Source of the DNA: Chloroflexota bacterium
GTDB lineage: Bacteria > Chloroflexota > Anaerolineae > Anaerolineales > UBA4823
Reading direction: 5' to 3'
DNA length: 20,693 bases
Assembly: GCA_012798185.1 (NCBI GenBank)
Contig: JAAZNS010000274.1
Span: forward strand, 1-20,693
Part shown: positions 7,298 through 15,320 of the stretch, one piece after another
Layout: each line of letters starts with the position of its first letter
Numbering within the stretch: the first letter of the stretch is position 1
Translations under genes and position numbers: made by a program
Notes under the pieces: model-generated
Databases searched by the model: none
What the model saw: only the letters and a program-made list of their open reading frames with translations
What the model was told of the DNA's origin: nothing

Positions 7298-9046
7298 TTA
7301 TTCTTGCCGCAAGTCTATCGAAAATACACCTAATAGTTTTCCTTTATTTTTTTTACATGTCATCTCTGTACCTTCGTCTTTACTGCTTACGGCTAATTTC
7401 AATGTATTGGGTGTATCGAAATTTATTAGACGTGGGTTCACCGATAGAGTTTCATCGATTTCACCTTCAACAGGAAACTCTCCCACCTTAACCCCATCGA
7501 GAAATATTTTTAAAACTTGTGGACAACTGACATATATATTTAACCGTAGCTCAATATCATTGTTTAAATCGATACTTTCTGCGTCGATTTTAAACATGAT
7601 ACGTCCAAAATCTCCGGTCGCCCAGCGAATTTCTCGATTACCACCAACTCGTTCGATATCCGAAAAGTGGATAAAAATTACATTTTCACTTTCTGGTGTA
7701 ATTTTTTCATTAACCATAAACTTTGGCAATTTTTTTAATAAATTATTTTGGTATTTTTCTTTTAATTGTCCTGGATTGGCAATAAATTGAGGATAGCGCC
7801 AGTCGAAAATATATTGGTTATGCTCGTCGACGCTGGGTGTACTATTCCAGAGACTCGTGTTTTCATTATATAAACCCTGAATTGTGTGCATGAAAATTCC
7901 GGTGACACTTAAAGCAGTAAAAACAACCATCATCCCTTTGAAAGCAAAATTACCAAAGTTCTTTTGGACAGCACTAAATACAATAACCGAGAGTAAAAGC
8001 CATCCAGGGAGAGATTCGGTTAGTAACCGTGGGCCGTAACTATATCCTCCCCACCATCTTGTATAGGAAGAAACCAATATCACAAGTGCACAAATCCAAA
8101 ATAATGACAACCATACCAATGGTAATTTTAGAAAATCCTTCCATCCAATGATGATTCCCACTATGACTAATATTAGATATGGGTGAAAAACAAATAATCC
8201 TCGTGACGGGCTGAATAATACCCCAAATAGTCGATAAAAATAAGAATCTAGATAGAAATTAAAATCCTGTGAATAATACGGGATAATCCATTGATGAAAT
8301 TCATAATAGCTTAATAAAAGGTAACCAATAAATGGAATAATCATAGAAATGCCCAACTTTAGTGTAAATTTCCACCCTTTATGCATAAGGCTATAAATAA
8401 ATACTGCACCGATAAATACAACAATCGTTGGACGGGTTATGAATGAAAACCACAACAATATTCCTGCTACATAAGGATTGAGTTGCTTTTGCTTAAAGTA
8501 ATCTCTTGATAATAACAGCATTACCCATAAAACAATCACTGTCGATATATTGATATTCCAAAATGCAGTGCTCATGGTACTGGCAATTGAGCTGCCAAAT
8601 ATAAATGTAGTAGTAAAAATTATCGAGAAAGCAGGATTCAAAAAACAACGACAAATCTGATATACAAATAGAGTGGCAATAACCATCGTGAGGGCAGATA
8701 ACGTATTTTCTAAAGCAACATGATCCTCAAAATCACTCATATCTTTTCCACGTAAGTTTTCCACCCAAACAAATGGTATTGCCACAAATGAAGAGCCTAA
8801 TGGAAAGAAATAATAATAATGCCCATCTACTTTTGTAAATTGATACCAAGTACGATATGGAGGATCTCCTTTACTCATATATGAGTCTAATTTAATGGTT
8901 CTTTGATCCAAAATTACCTGACTGGTCAATAATGATCCAAATGAATCACCCATATATGCCACCGGAGAGTTCTTCGCAACTAAAAAAGCACCTATGCAAA
9001 GCAAAACAAGAATGAGGGGCGTATGTTTATTAAGTAAATCTTCCAT
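7298..9046 (-). CDS. GT-C-like multi-pass membrane glycosyltransferase (GT39/PMT-like)
   Basis: This 582-residue protein has about ten membrane segments within residues 10-390 and a soluble, beta-rich C-terminal domain at about 440-582. The layout is that of GT-C enzymes, which use polyprenyl-phosphate sugars at the outer face of the membrane. An acidic residue in the first external loop (D34 in YMGDSFGS) sits where GT-C enzymes carry their catalytic aspartate. Other blocks are FSFITRPTIVV (200-210), FSPSRGLFVFHPYL (278-291) and WWGGYSYGPRLLTESLP (331-347). A good ribosome site, GGGGAGG, lies 4 nt before the ATG. The gene is visibly AT-richer than its upstream neighbours and rich in F, I and Y codons, consistent with separate acquisition. 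It is the last gene of the main operon. Donor and acceptor are unknown; decorating the glycan with a side sugar is one possibility. Confidence 0.7.
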   Translation of the reverse strand: MEDLLNKHTPLILVLLCIGAFLVAKNSPVAYMGDSFGSLLTSQVILDQRTIKLDSYMSKGDPPYRTWYQFTKVDGHYYYFFPLGSSFVAIPFVWVENLRGKDMSDFEDHVALENTLSALTMVIATLFVYQICRCFLNPAFSIIFTTTFIFGSSIASTMSTAFWNINISTVIVLWVMLLLSRDYFKQKQLNPYVAGILLWFSFITRPTIVVFIGAVFIYSLMHKGWKFTLKLGISMIIPFIGYLLLSYYEFHQWIIPYYSQDFNFYLDSYFYRLFGVLFSPSRGLFVFHPYLILVIVGIIIGWKDFLKLPLVWLSLFWICALVILVSSYTRWWGGYSYGPRLLTESLPGWLLLSVIVFSAVQKNFGNFAFKGMMVVFTALSVTGIFMHTIQGLYNENTSLWNSTPSVDEHNQYIFDWRYPQFIANPGQLKEKYQNNLLKKLPKFMVNEKITPESENVIFIHFSDIERVGGNREIRWATGDFGRIMFKIDAESIDLNNDIELRLNIYVSCPQVLKIFLDGVKVGEFPVEGEIDETLSVNPRLINFDTPNTLKLAVSSKDEGTEMTCKKNKGKLLGVFSIDLRQE

Positions 9047-9090
9047 AATACCTCCCCTAAAATTACTTATCAGACACTAATCGGGGTTAA

Positions 9091-10632
9091 TTATTGTATA
9101 TCAATCTGGTGAAGTAAACTATCTAACCGCTGATCAAAATGCCTTTTATCATATTGCGCGCTGGCAAGAACTGCTGCTTGTGATAAACGTTGCCGAAATA
9201 CATCATCCCTTATTAACCGCAGAGTCTGGTCTTGTAATCCATCCAACGTATCCCATAAAAGCCCATTATGTTCATGCCTGACAATTTCCGGCTGCCCGCC
9301 TTTTCGTATCACTACCGGGACACAACCAGCTGCCATCGCCTCGACGGTGGTGATGCCAAAATGCTCAAACTTATCGGGTTCTTTTTTTTCATCTTCGCCA
9401 AAACCGCTGGCATGCCAATAAATTGCACTGTGACTATATAAATCCAACAATTCCTGATAGGGCATATTGGTATGCACGTAAATGGGGTAACCCTGTGCTG
9501 CCCGAGTGACTTCTTCTAAATAAATTGCGTGTTCCATCCCCGGCGTTGTGCTCCCCGCCAGATGCAGCTCCCAGCCGGTTAAACCATCATTGACCATGCG
9601 CTTGAACGCCTTAATCATCTCCAGGTGCTTTTTATTATGCGATCCAGCAAAAAACCGCCCTACATTCAATATGTAGTGTTGCTTTTCAGCAGGATGATAA
9701 TTTTCCACTTCAACTGCCGGATACAAAACCCGGCTTTCGCGACCCCAATATTTGCGAATCCAGCCGCGGGTATATTCTGAATTTGCCAGGATAAGATCAT
9801 AGCTATCAACATAATCCAGAATAGTCGTCCCCAAAGGGTAATACTGTAAGCGAATTCCCATCCCTCTAAATAGTTTTTCAAACAGCCATTGATAAATGCG
9901 GTATTGGGGAATATTCGAAGTATATCGGGAAATTTCCATCTTTGGTTTACCATCCAAGGCAGCCTCCCCCTCTGCCAGAATGGTTAGTTTCGAATTCTCG
10001 CCAGGCAAACTTCCGGGTACAATAATCTGACATCGCACAGGATTGTTCACGCCATCAAATTTTAATGTTTCAATTGGATGGTTGTTCAACAAAATAGTTG
10101 CGCCGCAAACCCCGCGCTGCTGAGAACTTAGGTCGAATTCAACCTGGTAATCTCTCGAACTGGCAGGGAGATTAATGGATATCACCCGGTCGGCAGCCCA
10201 GCGGAATGTATCCCGGTCATAATGAAAAGCGTGAAATCCCGCCATGATTGCCGGAAGCTTGAACCATTTGCGGGCATACAGCTTTATCTTACGTTTGAAA
10301 GCAATCCCGCGGTTGAGTTTGAGCGGGAAATAGACCAATGTCATTCCCTTTTTTGCAAAACAAGGAAAAAAATCCATATAGGAGGCATTAATAAACAAAT
10401 CATATTCTGCCGAAACGGGCGCCATCTCGATGGAATGCCGGTCGGGAATGGTCACAAACTCTACGCGAGCCAAATCCAGATTTAAACGCTCTTCTGCCAA
10501 CGATTTTTGCACCGGGTTATGGGTAATAACCTCTACATGATGATCTTGGCTGAGCTTCTCGGCGATTGCCAGGCTGTGTTTTTCACCGCCGCCCAGGGTG
10601 GCTAACCAGCGGTTGTAAATACCAACACGCAT
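9091..10632 (-). CDS. Family 4 glycosyltransferase (GT-B) with inserted beta-rich module
   Basis: This protein of 513 residues has the GT4 signature. The N-terminal domain starts MRVGIYNRWLATLGGGEKH, the glycine-rich acceptor-side loop. The C-terminal domain has ILNVGRFFAGSHNKKH (321-336) and EHFGITTVEAMAAGCVPVV (423-441), which contains the EX7E pair E423 and E431. It is longer than a usual GT4 enzyme because about 110 residues (about 132-240) interrupt the N-terminal domain. That insert looks like a beta sandwich and resembles the insert in the adjacent GT2. I chose the ATG at 10632 rather than the TTG one codon earlier because GGAGG lies 7 nt before it. Its first base is the last base of the upstream gene's TGA (TGATG), so translation is coupled. 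Donor and acceptor are unknown. Confidence 0.85.
   Translation of the reverse strand: MRVGIYNRWLATLGGGEKHSLAIAEKLSQDHHVEVITHNPVQKSLAEERLNLDLARVEFVTIPDRHSIEMAPVSAEYDLFINASYMDFFPCFAKKGMTLVYFPLKLNRGIAFKRKIKLYARKWFKLPAIMAGFHAFHYDRDTFRWAADRVISINLPASSRDYQVEFDLSSQQRGVCGATILLNNHPIETLKFDGVNNPVRCQIIVPGSLPGENSKLTILAEGEAALDGKPKMEISRYTSNIPQYRIYQWLFEKLFRGMGIRLQYYPLGTTILDYVDSYDLILANSEYTRGWIRKYWGRESRVLYPAVEVENYHPAEKQHYILNVGRFFAGSHNKKHLEMIKAFKRMVNDGLTGWELHLAGSTTPGMEHAIYLEEVTRAAQGYPIYVHTNMPYQELLDLYSHSAIYWHASGFGEDEKKEPDKFEHFGITTVEAMAAGCVPVVIRKGGQPEIVRHEHNGLLWDTLDGLQDQTLRLIRDDVFRQRLSQAAVLASAQYDKRHFDQRLDSLLHQIDIQ
9913..10239 (-). other. Inserted beta-rich module in the GT4 enzyme (residues about 132-240)
   Basis: This segment opens GFHAFHY, then has TFRWAADRVISINLP, YQVEFDLSS, a LLNNHPIETL strand pair and IIVPGSLPGENSKLTI. 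Alternating hydrophobic residues and N/G turns indicate a jelly-roll-like fold of about 110 residues. It splits the GT-B N-terminal domain between RKWFKLPAIMA and ISRYTSNIPQYRIYQW. The boundaries are estimates. Confidence 0.6.
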
Positions 10633-12026
10633 CAATCACCCTCCGCGAACCAAGTTTGCAGTTGGTTTGGTGAAATCCGCTTGCAGCGCATGATTTTGTG
10701 TCGTTTTTTTAACAGGGATGGCAGCCAGCATAGCAAGGATAGTATGACCCGTAAATGTGTGCATAATTGCCGGGCATAGGCGCGCCACGAAGGCTGAAAT
10801 GTGAGTAATTTTTTCAATACCTGAAATCCTTCACAGGCAACCTTTAACCCATACCCTCCCCACACCCGAGCTGCGTGAACGATAGTGCCGTTTTTAAACA
10901 CCATTGCCAGCCGGTTGCGTTCTGTCAGGTATATAAAATTGGGCGACCACTCTTTAGTCGTGCCACAATGAATATGGCGCACTTTGGCGGGGGAGGCATA
11001 TAACACTTTCCAGCCATAAAGCCGGGCACGCCAGGAAAGGTCAGTATCTTCATAATACATAAAAAAATCATCATCCAAAGAGCCAACTTCCGCCAGCATT
11101 GCGCGTCGCAGCAGCAAGGCTGCCCCGCAGCCGGCAAATACTTCCTCCACAGCGCCATATTGCCCGCTATCGACCTCGAAGAATAATTCATTATTCTTCA
11201 CATAAGTTCCCCGGTCCCGCCCTGCACCGCTTCGAAAAACGATTGATCCTGCATTTTGTTCTAGTACATGAGCGTATTGGCGGGCAGTTGCGGGTAATGT
11301 TAGATGATATGTTTCGATATTTTTTCCCTGCACTTGCCAATCTGCAATCAAGTTTCCTTGAAGGCGTATTTCTATATGTATTGACGAACCCGTATCCCTC
11401 CCTGCAGATAAATCAAGTTGAACTTCCCATGCCTCGTTGCCAGGGGGAACAGACAGACCAAGGCGGGCTTGCTTTCCCATCCAGCGGAATCGTCCACAAG
11501 CGGGATGGGTCTCCCACCCGTAAAATCCATCTAGGTATTGTATTACGCCATGGGGTAGCCCGCTATTCACATCGAAAAACTGGACACCCAATTGACGGGG
11601 GTCATTCTGCGGTGTGAAAGTTTCAGTAGTAAGTTCCAATTCGATTTCATCATAGAACATCTGCAGATGAGAGGTCACCATACCTGCTTCAGGATGGTCA
11701 AGCGCTGTTTGCACCAGATTAATTAACCAGTCATCTGACGGAGCAGTATCATTATTTAAAAGCACCACGAAATCGCTGTTTGTTGCCCAGATAGCGGCAT
11801 TATTTCCTCGAGAGAACCCCAGGTTTCTGCCATTTTCAATGATTTTCACCCAGGGATATTTTTCTTTCAATAAAGATAACGAATCATCGCTTGAGCCGTT
11901 ATCAGCTACGATGACTTCAAAACGATCTTGTGCATATGTTTGATGGTGCAAAGCATCCAAGCACACTGGCAAATATTTTGCTCCGTTGTAATTTAAAATA
12001 ATGACTGAAACCAGGGGTGTTTCCAA
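10632..12026 (-). CDS. Family 2 glycosyltransferase (GT-A) with inserted beta-rich module
   Basis: This 464-residue protein has a GT2 core: VSVIILNYNG (6-15), VADNGSSDDS (40-49), NLGFSRGNN (68-76), the LNNDT metal site (90-94), and after a break the acceptor-side block FFMYYEDTDLSWRAR (321-335). Between about 165 and 275 lies an extra beta-rich module not present in ordinary GT2 enzymes, which makes the protein about 110 residues longer than expected. The C-terminal part (about 385-430) has hydrophobic and basic stretches that may dock on the membrane. The start is TTG at 12026: an in-frame TGA lies four codons upstream, AGGA lies about 13 nt before it, and the N-terminus matches the family start. 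It follows the GT4-like gene by 4 bp. NLGF and EDTD resemble rhamnosyltransferase-like GT2 enzymes, but specificity is unknown. Confidence 0.85.
   Translation of the reverse strand: METPLVSVIILNYNGAKYLPVCLDALHHQTYAQDRFEVIVADNGSSDDSLSLLKEKYPWVKIIENGRNLGFSRGNNAAIWATNSDFVVLLNNDTAPSDDWLINLVQTALDHPEAGMVTSHLQMFYDEIELELTTETFTPQNDPRQLGVQFFDVNSGLPHGVIQYLDGFYGWETHPACGRFRWMGKQARLGLSVPPGNEAWEVQLDLSAGRDTGSSIHIEIRLQGNLIADWQVQGKNIETYHLTLPATARQYAHVLEQNAGSIVFRSGAGRDRGTYVKNNELFFEVDSGQYGAVEEVFAGCGAALLLRRAMLAEVGSLDDDFFMYYEDTDLSWRARLYGWKVLYASPAKVRHIHCGTTKEWSPNFIYLTERNRLAMVFKNGTIVHAARVWGGYGLKVACEGFQVLKKLLTFQPSWRAYARQLCTHLRVILSLLCWLPSLLKKRHKIMRCKRISPNQLQTWFAEGD
11202..11534 (-). other. Inserted beta-rich module in the GT2 enzyme (residues about 165-275)
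   Basis: The segment opens LDGFYGWE, then has GRFRWMGKQARLGLSVP, WEVQLDLSAG, IEIRLQGNLIADWQV and YHLTLPA. It falls between the metal-site half and the acceptor-side half of the GT2 fold. It shares the order GF-aromatic, FRW, a short strand ending in P, then aromatic-x-V-x-x-DLS with the module in the next gene. The boundaries are estimates. Confidence 0.6.
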
Positions 12027-12030
12027 AGGA

Positions 12031-13443
12031 TTATTTCATCCTGAATAATCGTTTTATGCGATAATAAACGCGTAAGGGTAATGAATTACGATAACGTTCG
12101 ATCTGCCGGTAAGCATCGTCGATTACAGCATCTTTATCATGAATAACCTGTTCCAAAAATGCGTCCTTATCGCGGATGACTTGCTGTAAAAAGGCATCTT
12201 TGTCACGGCTAATTCTTTCGATGTCAGTCATGTAATGCCCTTTATCCGCTGCCTGTGAAGGGGCAAGACAAAAAGATACCAACGGCTCAGCCACTTTATC
12301 CCAATGGAGTAAACTACCAACACGCTCGAAACCAGAAGCAAAGGCAGCTTTTCCGCCGGCTGCTAGAATATTATCAATCGCTTTTACCAATGCCTGTACA
12401 TCGCCGGCAGGGACGGTCAAACCCAGGTTTTTCCTCTCTACCCACTCCGAAATGGCATCGCCTTCGGTAACGATAATCGGCAGTTTAGCCCAAATCGAAT
12501 CGAGCAGGCGGGTGCGAAAGGCAAAGCGTGTTTCGATGTGGTTGGGATGAGTCATTACCGACAAATCAGCATCAACCAGGTAATTCTCCCGTTCCTGGTA
12601 AGGCACCCAATTGCCAAAAAATACTGCCTTCTCCAATACACCCAATTGTTCCGCTAATTCCATGGCTTGCTGCGGCATGGTCATATGCTCGTTGACGATA
12701 GGATTGGGATGGCGGGTACCCATGAAATAACATTTGAGCCTGGGGTGATCTTCAGCAAGCTGTGCCACAGCGCGGATCAGAGTGAGCGGATCGAGCCAAT
12801 TCCATAGTCCGCCCGACCAAAGGATCAGCTGATCATCTTCAGCTATTCCTGGATGTACACCCTTGAGAGCATGCTTCTGCTGGCGAGGCGGCATATTCGG
12901 AATACCATAAGGTACCACAGTGATCAATTTTTGCAACGAAGCATCCTGCTGGTAAGTGTGAGGATTAATGCGGTTTACCGCGTGCAACCAGCCTAACCAA
13001 TAATCACGCTGGCGTTCGCTTGCGCAAAAGAAAAAATCGCCAGCTCGTAATAATTCAGATTGGACGCGCAGGTATTCACAATATGCTGGCAGCCATTCGG
13101 TGAAATCATCCTGCGCATGTGAAACCAGGGTTTCGAATAAATGCGGAACATAAAGATCCACAGCAAACGGGATGTGCAAATCCAGCAAATACGGATGAAA
13201 ATGCAGAACATAACCGTGCAAAATGATGACGTCAACACCTTCTGCAAATGGACGTAAATCCGATTTTTGCCGGTCATAAGGGATAACCTTAAACTCTTCT
13301 GAAACCAGGTCAGTTTCATTAGGCACGAGCAAGCTTACCTTACAATGCCTGGCAAGAACTCTCGCCAATTCCCAATAGCGTATTCCAACACCCCCCATAT
13401 TGCTGCTGACAAAATCCTCGCAAATGATCAATATATTCTTCAT
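12031..13443 (-). CDS. GT4-like (GT-B fold) glycosyltransferase with C-terminal 11-residue repeats
   Basis: This 470-residue protein has an N-terminal Rossmann domain starting MKNILIICEDFVSSNMGGVGIRY, whose GGVG loop (17-20) is the acceptor-side glycine loop. The second domain has LILWSGGLWNWLDP (206-219) and ETRFAFRTRLLDSIWAKLPIIVTEGD (304-329). The usual EX7E pair is altered: E304 is kept, but the expected second glutamate is not at the normal place. This pattern is common in EPS-locus GT4-like proteins, and activity is still likely. The C-terminal tail (about 405-450) holds three near-identical 11-residue repeats built on RDKDAFL, predicted to be helical or coiled-coil, followed by a basic helix (RVYYRIKRLFRMK) that could bind the membrane. 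The start overlaps the upstream stop as ATGA. The sugar transferred is unknown. Confidence 0.8.
   Translation of the reverse strand: MKNILIICEDFVSSNMGGVGIRYWELARVLARHCKVSLLVPNETDLVSEEFKVIPYDRQKSDLRPFAEGVDVIILHGYVLHFHPYLLDLHIPFAVDLYVPHLFETLVSHAQDDFTEWLPAYCEYLRVQSELLRAGDFFFCASERQRDYWLGWLHAVNRINPHTYQQDASLQKLITVVPYGIPNMPPRQQKHALKGVHPGIAEDDQLILWSGGLWNWLDPLTLIRAVAQLAEDHPRLKCYFMGTRHPNPIVNEHMTMPQQAMELAEQLGVLEKAVFFGNWVPYQERENYLVDADLSVMTHPNHIETRFAFRTRLLDSIWAKLPIIVTEGDAISEWVERKNLGLTVPAGDVQALVKAIDNILAAGGKAAFASGFERVGSLLHWDKVAEPLVSFCLAPSQAADKGHYMTDIERISRDKDAFLQQVIRDKDAFLEQVIHDKDAVIDDAYRQIERYRNSLPLRVYYRIKRLFRMK
12109..12207 (-). repeat. Three 33-bp in-frame tandem repeats encoding RDKDAFL-type units
   Basis: The units encode RDKDAFLQQVI, RDKDAFLEQVI and HDKDAVIDDAY (residues 413-445 of the GT4-like protein). 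The third is the most diverged. The 11-residue period with hydrophobic positions at A, F/V, L/I and V/I fits a hendecad coiled coil. The DNA copies are similar but not identical, so the array is not freshly duplicated. Confidence 0.8.
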
Positions 13444-15320
13444 GAATTTGCCTGTCGTGATTGGTTTCGATTAGTTTTAGAATAATTCCCAAAATATTCT
13501 CTAATATGTTTGAGGCGCTCGCTGGGTTTTTCTTCACCGCGACGGCGGAAAGTTGGTTGGCGGATTGCATACGAGAGATTTCGATTGTAGTATGGATCGC
13601 CTCTTTCAATTATCTCTTGGAATTGAATAAATCCGGTATTGATATCCTCAACCGGGATATACCGGGAACGAGTGCGCCCCTCATGATGGATCAGGCAGGC
13701 AAAAGGATTATATACTACCCGGTACCCTCGTCGAATCGCTTCCAGACAAATTGCCACATCGCTGAAAACCAGCTGGTATTTTTCATCGAAACCGCCAATT
13801 TCATTGTACACATCACGGCGCATTGCCATACAGGCGCCTGTTACTGCCGAATAATTCCGGTACCAGCCAGGAGTTCCAAAAATACCGGTAAAGTTTTCTA
13901 GCAAATGGTTGAACACATGGCTGGCATGCCCTTCCATTCCAAGAATTATGCCGGCATGTTGAATTCTACCATCGGGGTATAAGAGTTTTGCACCTACAAT
14001 CCCCACCCCTGGAAGTATTGCCCAGCGCACTAATTCGGTCAGCCAATCGGGGTTGATAACCTGGATATCATTGTTTAAAAATAACAATATCTCCCCTCGT
14101 GCTTGACTAGCCCCAATATTTAATGATTTAGAAAAATTAAACCTGCCTTGGTAGCGAAGGATATGAATATTGGTAAATTCACCCAGCGTTTCAAAATATT
14201 GATGAGTCGCGGCAAGTTGGCTTTCATTATCCACAATAACAATTTCATATTGAGGGTATTCGGTTAATTGATGGATCGAATCGATTGCTCGTCTTAAATA
14301 GGGCAGACAATCTTTCGTGGGAATGATGATCGAGACCAGGGGTTGGTCTGTTTTCCAGGTCAGATGAACTAACCCCTGAGAAGTTAATCGAACCTCAACA
14401 TCGGAAAATCCCTGTAATTCAAGATGTTTTTTAATTGCTGGTAAATAATTGCCATTTTCCACCCGAGTCTCTCCTTCGCCAGTTTCATCTAAAAAGTGAA
14501 ACAATATCTCTGCAATGTGGCATACCTTGCGGGATTTGCTAGCACAGCGAAGGATCAAACCCATATATGACGTTTCTTGATCACTTGCAGCCAATGATTT
14601 TTTTAAAAGTTCAATACGAATCATTGCGCTTTTTAAGTAATTGGTGGAATATAAAAGCTCCGGGGACCAATCCGGTTTAAAAAACGGGCTGTGCCGCTTA
14701 TTCTTTTCAAAAGAAAAACGATCCTCATCGGTATAGAACAAATCGATTTCACTATTAACATGAAGCGTGTGTGCCATGCGGAAAAACAAAATGGGGGAAA
14801 GGGTATCACCCGCGTTTAGGCAAAATAAAAAATCACCTTCCTCGATATTTATTTCTTTCAAAATCATACTTAGCGCTTTTGCAGGGTAATCGGCGATACC
14901 TGCTTTTAAAAAAATATCCTTCTCGGATAGATTTTTCAAGAGGTGTATGCGGGGATCGCGATCGACTATTGACTGGAGGTGAGGATCGATGTTGCTTGGT
15001 GGAATTAAACAGTATGCTTGCCAATGCGGATAGATTTGAGCAGCAAGGGATTTCAGGGAAAGTTCGATATATGCAGTGCTTGCCCGATATCCATCTAACA
15101 AGCAGCAGAAACCAATTTCATGTGGAAATTCAAGCACACGGCTTTTATAGATTTCGATTTCAGCCGCAACGGGCTCGTTTTCACGTATCCAATTTTGGTA
15201 ACCATACCACCCCAGGCGATCTTGAACAGCGATGAAACGTTTCTGAAGATAAGTCTTGAATTTCCAGAGTATCCCCTTGATATTTAACGAAAACGATGGA
15301 TTTACCGTTCGTGTTGCCAT
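13440..15320 (-). CDS. Two-domain family 2 glycosyltransferase
   Basis: This 626-residue protein contains two GT-A type domains. The N-terminal one (about 68-285) is diverged: it has a GFCCLLDG start, LNAGDTLSP (168-176) in the metal-site position and YTDEDR (196-201). The C-terminal one (about 328-565) is typical: VSIIIPTKD (329-337), IVDNES (362-367), NFSKSLNIGA (395-404), LFLNNDIQV (413-421) and FSDVAICLEAIRRGYRVVY (519-537), where the usual ED pair is replaced by SD. This layout is known in EPS, capsule and O-antigen loci, where one polypeptide may add two sugars or use one domain for binding. The ATG overlaps the end of wzt by 19 bp and is preceded by AGGGTGA. The downstream GT4-like gene starts inside its stop codon (ATGA). 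Substrates are unknown. Confidence 0.85.
   Translation of the reverse strand: MATRTVNPSFSLNIKGILWKFKTYLQKRFIAVQDRLGWYGYQNWIRENEPVAAEIEIYKSRVLEFPHEIGFCCLLDGYRASTAYIELSLKSLAAQIYPHWQAYCLIPPSNIDPHLQSIVDRDPRIHLLKNLSEKDIFLKAGIADYPAKALSMILKEINIEEGDFLFCLNAGDTLSPILFFRMAHTLHVNSEIDLFYTDEDRFSFEKNKRHSPFFKPDWSPELLYSTNYLKSAMIRIELLKKSLAASDQETSYMGLILRCASKSRKVCHIAEILFHFLDETGEGETRVENGNYLPAIKKHLELQGFSDVEVRLTSQGLVHLTWKTDQPLVSIIIPTKDCLPYLRRAIDSIHQLTEYPQYEIVIVDNESQLAATHQYFETLGEFTNIHILRYQGRFNFSKSLNIGASQARGEILLFLNNDIQVINPDWLTELVRWAILPGVGIVGAKLLYPDGRIQHAGIILGMEGHASHVFNHLLENFTGIFGTPGWYRNYSAVTGACMAMRRDVYNEIGGFDEKYQLVFSDVAICLEAIRRGYRVVYNPFACLIHHEGRTRSRYIPVEDINTGFIQFQEIIERGDPYYNRNLSYAIRQPTFRRRGEEKPSERLKHIREYFGNYSKTNRNQSRQANS

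Noticed and set aside
7407..7790. Open frame of 127 codons on the plus strand
   Set aside because: It lies antisense to the soluble C-terminal domain of the GT-C-like protein; low-complexity serine/isoleucine-rich translation typical of AT-rich antisense.
11099..11617. Open frame of 172 codons on the plus strand
   Set aside because: It is antisense to the well-supported GT2 gene at 10632-12026, has no recognisable domain or ribosome site, and its composition is that of a shadow frame.
14771..15235. Open frame of 154 codons on the plus strand
   Set aside because: It lies wholly antisense to the two-domain GT2 gene and has no protein-like motifs.
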